The notes under the pieces: generated by a model | The model's input: the letters and a program-made list of their open reading frames with translations, nothing else | Told to the model about the DNA's origin: nothing | The model's database searches: none | Assembly (NCBI GenBank): GCA_937895845.1 | Contig: CALBLK010000001.1 | Span: 1-12,201 of the forward strand | DNA: 12,201 nt | Direction of reading: 5' to 3' | DNA from: an uncultured Prevotella sp. | GTDB lineage: Bacteria > Bacteroidota > Bacteroidia > Bacteroidales > Bacteroidaceae | Program-made: the position numbers and the translations under genes | Shown here: piece after piece, positions 7,204-12,201 of the stretch | How positions within the stretch are numbered: position 1 is the first letter of the stretch | How the letters are laid out: each line of letters starts with the position of its first letter

Positions 7204-7881
7204 TTATAATTTAAAGTTGGGATCTTCTTGATAAGTGTTCTTGTTGAAACGGTAGAGATAGGCGCCTCGCTTTGAGCCTGTCTTGTCGATGAGGCTTGTC
7301 TTCTCGATAAAGTCCATCTCCTTGATTCGCTTGCGGAAATTCCGCTTGTCAACCTCTTCGCCGTTGACGGCCTCGTAGAGCCGTTGCAGTTGGGTGAGCG
7401 TGAACAGGCTGGGCAGCAGGTTGAAGCTGATGGGTTCGCGCGAGATCTTCTCCTGCATCATCTTCCGTGCCTTTTGCACCATCAGCTTGTGGTCTGAGTA
7501 AAGGTTGGGAATGTCATTGATGTTCACCCATTCCACACCATGCTTGCGCTGGAGAGACTCGTCATAGTCGTTGACATTGATGAGCGCGTAGTAGGCAATG
7601 GAAATCACACGCTCGCCAGGGTCGCGGTCAACGCGCCCGAAGGCTCCCACCTGCCGCATATAGAGGTTGCGCAGCCCGGTCAGCAGGAACAGCACCCTGT
7701 GGGCCGCCTCGTCAATGCTTTCGCTGTTCTCAACGAAACCGCCATAAAGTGACCATTGGCCGCGGCCGGGGTCCATCCTGCGCTTGCCTATCAGGATGCG
7801 CAGCTCCCCCTTGTCGAAGCCAAAGATGATGCAGTCAACAGAGACCAGAACCTTGGAATGTTCCTGATAGTAGGTTGTCAT
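7204..7881 (-). CDS. araR: AraR-type arabinose-responsive regulator (NrtR family, Nudix domain plus winged helix)
   Basis: This is a predicted transcriptional repressor of the arabinose genes. Residues 9-145 form a Nudix-fold domain; residues about 150-225 form a winged helix-turn-helix (LTQLQRLYEAVNGEEVDKR, then NFRKRI at 181-186). The Nudix box G-x5-E-x7-REUxEExGU reads G48, E54 and R62 followed by VLFLLTGL, so the catalytic and metal-binding glutamates after Arg62 are gone. Hydrolysis is therefore unlikely and sugar sensing fits better. The Bacteroides thetaiotaomicron ortholog class (BtAraR) is known to bind L-arabinose in the Nudix domain and release DNA, and it sits in an equivalent gene cluster. 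I chose the ATG at 7881 (MTTYYQEHSK); a TTG at 7914 would place the start inside a large hairpin. It lies between the transporter gene and araD, so it probably regulates its own operon. Confidence 0.92.
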   Translation of the reverse strand: MTTYYQEHSKVLVSVDCIIFGFDKGELRILIGKRRMDPGRGQWSLYGGFVENSESIDEAAHRVLFLLTGLRNLYMRQVGAFGRVDRDPGERVISIAYYALINVNDYDESLQRKHGVEWVNINDIPNLYSDHKLMVQKARKMMQEKISREPISFNLLPSLFTLTQLQRLYEAVNGEEVDKRNFRKRIKEMDFIEKTSLIDKTGSKRGAYLYRFNKNTYQEDPNFKL

Positions 7882-7897
7882 GTAAGTTGTTTGGTAG

Positions 7898-7946
7898 CCG
7901 GCCGTCGGGCGCAAGCCGAAGGGCGGCTTGCTGTCCCGATGGCCGG
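7898..7946 (-). promoter_or_regulatory. Long GC-rich hairpin between the transporter gene and araR
   Basis: The inner stem is GCAAGCCG/CGGCTTGC with a five-base loop. After a small internal loop the pairing continues as TCGGG/CCCGA and then CCGGCC/GGCCGG, about 19 base pairs in all. On the minus strand it ends 16 bases before the araR ATG, and no U tract follows. It may lower or uncouple araR expression relative to the transporter, or mark a processing site. It is also unlike its surroundings in GC content, so a small mobile repeat is possible. Confidence 0.7.
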
Positions 7947-7967
7947 ACGGTTTCTGTTAGGGGCTGT

Positions 7968-9710
7968 TTACCAGAAATAGCAGTAGAATGCGGCGCAGAG
8001 TGCTACCACGCCGATGCTGGCCACCACATCCCAGGCGTTCCAGCTCTCTCTGATGGTCTTCTTGTAGTCGCCGGTGAAGGTGATGGCTGCTATCTGCTCG
8101 GCCGATGGTTTCGGGGTGAAGAACGAAACGACATACATGAGCACGACGATGAACACCAGCAGCCAGCACTCAAAGATGAGCCAGTTGGTTTGCCAGAACC
8201 ATGTGGTCGACTCCCAGAACGCGCCGTCCATCGTGGCCTTCCCGCTCTCGGTAACGACATTGGTCACCAAGCGGACCATTCCGATGAGGAAGCCTCCTAT
8301 CAGTCCCCACTCGCCGGCTTTCGGCGTGATGCGTTTCGAGAAAATACCCAGTGTGAACACGGCCACCATGGCCGGGGCTATCAGCGACTGGATGTCCTGG
8401 AGGTAAGAGTAGAGGTTGCCCATGCCCATCATGATTGGCATCCATGCCAGGCCGAGCAGCACAACGACCACGGTGGCCACCCGGCCGACCATCACGTAGT
8501 GGCTTTCGCTCATGCCTTTCTTCATCGGCTTGTAGAAGTCTTCGGTAAACAGGGTGGCGCAGCTGTTGAAGAATGCAGCCAGAGAGGCTACAAGGGCGCA
8601 GATGAATCCGATGGTCACAATGCCCTTGATGCCGGCGGGCAGAATGTTCTTCACCATCATTGCAAAGGCGCCGTCGGTGTCGTGCGTGTTGTGGATGTCC
8701 ATCTCAATGCCGTATCCTCTCTGGGCCAATGCAAAGGCCACCATACCCGGTATGAGGAACATGAACACGGGCAGCAGCTTGAAATAGCCGGCTGCGATGG
8801 TGCCGCGGCGTGCGCGTGCAATAACCTTGGCATTGTCTTCGCCCTTGGTCTGGCCAAGCACACGCTGAACGATGTGCTGGTCGGTGCACCAGTACCAGAA
8901 GCCGATGATGGAGGCGCCAAGGAACACTACGTAGCCGGGGAATTGCGGATACATGGGGTCGTTGGGGTCGGTGTGGAACATGTGGGTTGTGCCGTAGCCG
9001 TTGTGTGCCTGGTTGCAAATCGTCATCATTTGCGACCAGCCTTCGGTGATGCTGCCGTCGCCGAGCATGTTCAAGCCGAGGAACAGCACGAGGAAGGAGC
9101 CGATAATCAGGATGGGGGTCTGGATGGCCGAGAGGGTCATCACGCCCTTCATGCCACCGAACACGGTGAACACGGCTGTTATGAGAATCAGTCCGATGGC
9201 GCCATACCAGAAGGGAAGGCCCAGAAGGTACTCGAAGAAGATACCACCGGTAAATGCGGTCACACTAACCTTGGTCAGCACATAGGCAATCAGTGTGATG
9301 ATTGAAAGCCAGGAACCCGTGCGCTTGGTGTAGCGGAACTTCAGAAAGTCGGGCATGGTGATGATTTTGCCCAGCTTGTTGTTGAGCAGCTGGTAAAAGG
9401 GGACAAACAGCCAGCCGAGGATAAGGATCATCCAGCCCTGCATCTCCCAGTGAGCCATGCCCACGCCGTCCTTGGCACCCGTGCCGGCCAGTCCGACGAG
9501 GTGCTCGGAGCCGATGTTGGCCGCGAAGATGGCTGCGCCGATGATGTACCAATGCTCGCCCTTGCCAAACAGGTAGTCCTGGCTGTCGGCGCCTTTCATT
9601 TTCTCTTTGTCTTTCTTGATGGCCCGGTAGATGGCCAATGCGATGGCCACCACGCCGACGGCGAGCACCGCCCAGTCGAGCCATACAAATTCAGTTGCGT
9701 TCCAATTCAT
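7968..9710 (-). CDS. Sodium/solute symporter (SSS/SGLT family), probable L-arabinose transporter
   Basis: This inner-membrane secondary transporter is predicted to bring L-arabinose into the cell with sodium. The 580-residue protein is hydrophobic throughout, with an N-terminal membrane segment (about 12-31) and a final one near 560-580, consistent with the SGLT-like fold of about 14 helices. Family marks are NIGSEHLVGLAGTGA (65-79), GWLFVPFY (99-106), MPDFLKFRY (119-127) and GFWYWCTDQHIVQRVLGQ (270-287). The substrate is inferred from context: it is the only transporter in the cluster and sits between the mutarotase and araR genes. Similar clusters in Bacteroides carry a symporter at this place. 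The start ATG at 9710 (MNWNATEFVWLDW) is 63 bases beyond the galM stop. No outer-membrane SusC/SusD pair accompanies it here. Confidence 0.9.
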   Translation of the reverse strand: MNWNATEFVWLDWAVLAVGVVAIALAIYRAIKKDKEKMKGADSQDYLFGKGEHWYIIGAAIFAANIGSEHLVGLAGTGAKDGVGMAHWEMQGWMILILGWLFVPFYQLLNNKLGKIITMPDFLKFRYTKRTGSWLSIITLIAYVLTKVSVTAFTGGIFFEYLLGLPFWYGAIGLILITAVFTVFGGMKGVMTLSAIQTPILIIGSFLVLFLGLNMLGDGSITEGWSQMMTICNQAHNGYGTTHMFHTDPNDPMYPQFPGYVVFLGASIIGFWYWCTDQHIVQRVLGQTKGEDNAKVIARARRGTIAAGYFKLLPVFMFLIPGMVAFALAQRGYGIEMDIHNTHDTDGAFAMMVKNILPAGIKGIVTIGFICALVASLAAFFNSCATLFTEDFYKPMKKGMSESHYVMVGRVATVVVVLLGLAWMPIMMGMGNLYSYLQDIQSLIAPAMVAVFTLGIFSKRITPKAGEWGLIGGFLIGMVRLVTNVVTESGKATMDGAFWESTTWFWQTNWLIFECWLLVFIVVLMYVVSFFTPKPSAEQIAAITFTGDYKKTIRESWNAWDVVASIGVVALCAAFYCYFW

Positions 9711-9773
9711 TGTTGCGGATTGTTTTTTAGTTAGATGATAGAATGTTTGATTTCCGTTTTGGCACTTCTCTGC

Positions 9774-10943
9774 TTACTTCCTGACTGAAAACTTGTAAGC
9801 AACGTGGCTGTAATATTTCTCGCCTGGCTTGAGATAGGGTTGTGGCCAATCTTTCTTGTTGGGTGAGTCCGGGTATTTCTGGCTCTCCAGGCAAACGGAA
9901 ACATGCTTGGGATACTTGATGCCGTGCTTGCAGGCGATGCCCGTGCCCTGGAAGTTGCCCGTGTAAACCTGTACGCCAGGCTCGTTGGTGTACATCTCTA
10001 ACATGATGCCGGTGATGGGGGAGTAGAGGCTTGCGCACACCTTGGTGTCGTCACCCTTTCCGTTCTTGTAGGTGTTCAGGCACCAGTTGTGGTCGTAGCC
10101 TGAGGCATTCCTGATCTGGTCAAATGCGGTGTCGTTGATGGTCTCTTCTATGGCGTGGGCCTTGCGGAAGTCCATCGGGGTGCCTTTTACCGGCTTGACT
10201 TCTCCCGTGGTCATGTATGTGCTGTCTGCCGGAGTGTAGTTGTCCGCATTGATGTAGAGCACCATGTTCATGCCCTCTTTCGAAGGGTCTCCGTTCAGGT
10301 TGAAGTAGCTGTGGTTTGTCATGTTGATGACGGTTTCCTTGTCGGTTGTCGCCTCAAACTTGATGTCAAGCGTGTTGTTGCTCAGCACAGTGTAGGTTGT
10401 CGTGGCTGTTACCGTTCCGGGGAAGCCGTTGTCGCCATCGGGTGAAACAATGGTCAGTTTCAGGGTAGAGTCGTTGGGCTGCTCGGCGTTATACACTTGG
10501 TACATCCATCCGGTGGGGCCTCCGTGAAGGCAGTGGCCGAAGTTGTTTTGTGGCAGCTGGTACTCCTTGCCGTCTACTGTTATCTTGCCCTTGTTCAGAC
10601 GGTTGGCATAGCGCCCGACCGATGCACCGTAGTCGCTCGGGGAATTTTTGATGTCTGCATATTGGGCAATATTGTCATAGCCTAGAACCACATCTGTGGG
10701 CTTGCCGTTCTTGTCGGGAACGACCAGTGACACAACGCGTCCGCCAAAGTTGGTGATGCATACTTCCATGCCGTTGCTGTTGCGCAGCGTGTAAAGGGCA
10801 GTCTTCTTGCCATTGATGGTTGAGTCAAAGTTAGCTGGGTTCAATCCTGAAACCGTTGTTGCCGACTTGTTGCCGGATGTGCATGCCGACAGAAGGGCCG
10901 CAGCGATGCCAAATCCTACGAAGGACGTTTTAAGGTTTTTCAT
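9774..10943 (-). CDS. galM: Aldose 1-epimerase (mutarotase), lipoprotein
   Basis: This enzyme interconverts alpha and beta anomers of aldoses. The 389-residue protein starts with a lipoprotein signal peptide, MKNLKTSFVG then a hydrophobic stretch and lipobox LLSAC, predicting lipidation at Cys21. It therefore acts in the envelope, probably facing the periplasm; I see no acidic surface-export signal just after the cysteine. The mutarotase domain (about 45-389) has GRYANRL with Arg111, LHGG with His140, TNHSYFNLNG with the catalytic acid His211, YDHNW with Asp284, and CLESQKYPDSPN with the catalytic base Glu353. These match the active-site set of bacterial GalM. It is the first gene of the cluster, with an A-rich leader (eight As, 15-8 bases before the ATG) that fits Bacteroidetes translation starts. 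In this cluster it probably presents the right L-arabinose anomer to the symporter. Confidence 0.94.
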   Translation of the reverse strand: MKNLKTSFVGFGIAAALLSACTSGNKSATTVSGLNPANFDSTINGKKTALYTLRNSNGMEVCITNFGGRVVSLVVPDKNGKPTDVVLGYDNIAQYADIKNSPSDYGASVGRYANRLNKGKITVDGKEYQLPQNNFGHCLHGGPTGWMYQVYNAEQPNDSTLKLTIVSPDGDNGFPGTVTATTTYTVLSNNTLDIKFEATTDKETVINMTNHSYFNLNGDPSKEGMNMVLYINADNYTPADSTYMTTGEVKPVKGTPMDFRKAHAIEETINDTAFDQIRNASGYDHNWCLNTYKNGKGDDTKVCASLYSPITGIMLEMYTNEPGVQVYTGNFQGTGIACKHGIKYPKHVSVCLESQKYPDSPNKKDWPQPYLKPGEKYYSHVAYKFSVRK

Positions 10944-10989
10944 CAGTCAATTTTTTTTAGTTGTTGTTATAGATTGTCTTAATTGGGTG

Positions 10990-11021
10990 TAAAATTACGA
11001 TTTAATTCCGAAACGGCCATA
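10990..11021 (-). promoter_or_regulatory. Candidate promoter of the arabinose operon
   Basis: On the minus strand, TAATTTTA (10997-10990) matches seven of eight positions of the -7 consensus TAnnTTTG. TATG (11021-11018) is a 3/4 match to the -33 TTTG with a 20-base spacer. Transcription would begin near 10984 and give a leader of about 40 bases before galM. A short palindrome GTAAAATTAC (10989-10998) overlaps the -7 element. The match is imperfect and A/T-rich sequence produces chance hits. Confidence 0.4.
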
Positions 11022-11044
11022 AAAATACTGGCGTTTTTTGAGAA

Positions 11045-11063
11045 AAGTGTATTGCCTACACTT
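11045..11063. promoter_or_regulatory. 19-bp inverted repeat, candidate AraR operator
   Basis: AAGTGTA (11045-11051) and TACACTT (11057-11063) are perfect inverted arms around a five-base centre, TTGCC. The size and symmetry suit a homodimeric winged-helix regulator such as AraR, and this is the best dyad in the divergent region. The half-site TACACTT recurs at 11122-11128, inside the flippase promoter spacer. Assignment to AraR is inferred from location only; I do not have the known operator sequence to compare. Confidence 0.45.
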
Positions 11064-11091
11064 CTGATTTCATCCCGTAGCGATTATTAAG

Positions 11092-11109
11092 CCAAAAAAG
11101 CCTTTTTGG
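11092..11109. repeat. Short A/T-rich inverted repeat
   Basis: CCAAAAA (11092-11098) and TTTTTGG (11103-11109) pair around the loop AGCC. It lies just upstream of the flippase promoter. It could be a weak bidirectional terminator, an operator or a chance feature of an A/T-rich region. Confidence 0.35.
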
Positions 11110-11119
11110 AAGCCGTTCC

Positions 11120-11150
11120 TTTACACTTTCGTAAATTCTTTTTACCTTTG
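11120..11150 (+). promoter_or_regulatory. Promoter of the flippase gene
   Basis: TACCTTTG at 11143-11150 is an exact match to the Bacteroidetes -7 consensus. TTTA at 11120-11123 is a 3/4 match to the -33 TTTG, with a 19-base spacer. The start of transcription would be near 11155-11157, almost on top of the ATG at 11156. Confidence 0.7.
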
Positions 11151-11155
11151 CAATC

Positions 11156-11194
11156 ATGAACCGTGTCATAATCCCAAAGTTTCTGATTCTATAA
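11156..11194 (+). CDS. Possible 12-codon leader peptide overlapping the flippase start
   Basis: An ATG at 11156 opens a 12-codon frame, MNRVIIPKFLIL, whose TAA stop shares its last base with the flippase ATG (TAATG at 11192-11196). With the predicted transcription start near 11156, the message could be leaderless at this ATG, and termination could hand ribosomes to the flippase start. A frame this short may be chance; no Shine-Dalgarno-like sequence supports either start. Confidence 0.25.
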   Translation: MNRVIIPKFLIL

Positions 11195-12189
11195 TGGTTG
11201 AGGATGCACCCAACAGGAGGATTGTTACAAATACAATAGCACTGTATTTCCGATCTTTAATAATGCTGCTTATCGGCCTTTACACATCAAGGGTATTTCT
11301 GAATGCCCTTGGAGTGACCGACTATGGAATTTACAATGCTGTTGGAGGAATCGTGGCCATGATAGGCTTCGTGACTGCCTCACTGGGAAATGCGAGTTCA
11401 AGATTTATCACCATTGCCATTGGCACGGGTGACGAGGAGTTTACAAAGAAAACCTATGGTAACATTAAAGTCATCTATTATGGGCTTTCGGCGTTAATCC
11501 TGCTTTTGGGTGAAACGGTGGGACTTTGGTTCTTTTACACCTATATGAACATTCCGCTGGAACGCCTTCATGCTGGTTTCTGGGTTTATCAGTTCAGCGT
11601 GTTCTCTACCGCTTTGGGACTCATTTGCGTTCCCTATACATCGTCAATCATTGCGCACGAGAAGATGAAAGCTTTTGCCTACATCAGCCTCCTTGACGCC
11701 GGGTTAAAGCTGCTTGTGTGCTATTTGCTTTATGTGATTGCCTTTGACAGACTTGTGGTCTATGCAGCCTTGTTATTTTGTGTGGCCAATATTAGTCGGC
11801 TTGCGTATTCCATTTATAGTAAGAGGCATTTTTCAGAAGTTCGCGCCAAGGCTACTTTGTACAGGTCACAATTCAGGGAAATCTTAACCCTCTCTGGCTG
11901 GTCTATGGCCAGTGACATGCTGTACATGGGCTATACCCAGGGTCTGAACATCCTCCTTAACATATTCTTCGGTCCGGTGGTCAATGCAGCGCGCGGAATT
12001 GTTCTTCAGGTGCAAACTGCACTTAACCTGTTTGTCAGCAATTTCCAGACCGCAACCAATCCACAGATAACGAAATCGTATGCCCTTAATAATCTTGACC
12101 GTATGCGGTTCCTGTTCAGATTCGAGAGCAAACTGTCTTTCTTTTTAATGAATGTCCGCAAGTTGCCAATTAGTAGATTCTATGTTTGA
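11194..12189 (+). CDS. Polysaccharide flippase (Wzx-like, MOP superfamily), C-terminally truncated
   Basis: This is an integral membrane protein of the family that flips lipid-linked oligosaccharides across the inner membrane for surface polysaccharide assembly. The 331 residues start with NRRIVTNTIALYFRSLIMLL and continue with LYTSRVFLNALGVTDYGIYN (29-48), GNASSRFITIAIG and several more hydrophobic segments. NPQITKSYA, near residue 293, is also typical. Family members are usually about 480-510 residues with 12 membrane segments, so about the last third is missing. Up to SKLSFFLM the sequence looks normal; the final residues NVRKLPISRFYV are polar and unlike the hydrophobic segment expected there, and TGA follows at 12187. 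A frameshift, rearrangement or insertion near 12150 is likely. It is transcribed away from the arabinose operon and has no link to arabinose use that I can see. Confidence 0.75.
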   Translation: MVEDAPNRRIVTNTIALYFRSLIMLLIGLYTSRVFLNALGVTDYGIYNAVGGIVAMIGFVTASLGNASSRFITIAIGTGDEEFTKKTYGNIKVIYYGLSALILLLGETVGLWFFYTYMNIPLERLHAGFWVYQFSVFSTALGLICVPYTSSIIAHEKMKAFAYISLLDAGLKLLVCYLLYVIAFDRLVVYAALLFCVANISRLAYSIYSKRHFSEVRAKATLYRSQFREILTLSGWSMASDMLYMGYTQGLNILLNIFFGPVVNAARGIVLQVQTALNLFVSNFQTATNPQITKSYALNNLDRMRFLFRFESKLSFFLMNVRKLPISRFYV

Positions 12190-12201
12190 AGTCCGCCCTA
12201 T

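Noticed and set aside
7875..9305. 476-codon open frame on the plus strand
   Set aside because: It is antisense to the symporter gene; the translation is rich in His, Glu and Gly from reverse-read membrane codons and resembles no family.
11156..11201. Site-specific invertible promoter controlling the flippase
   Set aside because: Phase-variable polysaccharide promoters are common in Bacteroides, but I found no pair of matching inverted repeats flanking the promoter and no recombinase gene in the window.

Overview
The window looks like chromosomal DNA of a Bacteroidales bacterium, probably a Prevotella/Bacteroides relative. The evidence is the protein families and their order, the lack of clear Shine-Dalgarno sites with A-rich stretches before several starts, and two exact matches to the Bacteroidetes -7 promoter element (TAnnTTTG, here TACCTTTG both times). 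Species cannot be fixed from the sequence alone.

Layout, left to right. (1) Positions 1-53 hold the 5' part of a tRNA-Phe(GAA) gene on the minus strand, cut by the window edge, with its own promoter at 76-107. (2) Positions 84-626 are a gene-free stretch with an ordered tandem repeat: a 44-bp period made of two alternating 22-bp units. (3) A rho-independent terminator at 627-663 closes an eight-gene, minus-strand cluster spanning 699-10943. In transcription order it reads: mutarotase lipoprotein (galM), sodium/sugar symporter, Nudix-type regulator AraR, araD, araA, an FGGY kinase in the araB role, transketolase, and ribose-5-phosphate isomerase B. (4) Positions 10944-11193 are a divergent regulatory region with candidate promoters in both directions and a 19-bp perfect inverted repeat. 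(5) A plus-strand polysaccharide flippase gene (11194-12189) is missing its C-terminal third and ends 12 bases before the window edge.

The genes make a coherent L-arabinose pathway. A cell-envelope mutarotase interconverts the sugar anomers and an SSS-family symporter brings the sugar in. AraA, AraB and AraD convert L-arabinose to L-ribulose, L-ribulose-5-phosphate and D-xylulose-5-phosphate. Transketolase and RpiB feed the product into the non-oxidative pentose phosphate pathway. AraR, a Nudix-fold protein whose catalytic box has decayed and which carries a C-terminal winged helix, is expected to repress the cluster until L-arabinose binds. Ribulose-phosphate 3-epimerase and transaldolase are not in the window and must be encoded elsewhere if they are used.

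I found no CRISPR array, complete mobile element, defence system or clearly new enzyme system. The least-explained parts are the 22/44-bp repeat array beside the tRNA gene, two strong hairpins inside the operon, the putative AraR operator, the short TAATG-coupled reading frame before the flippase, and the abrupt end of the flippase itself.
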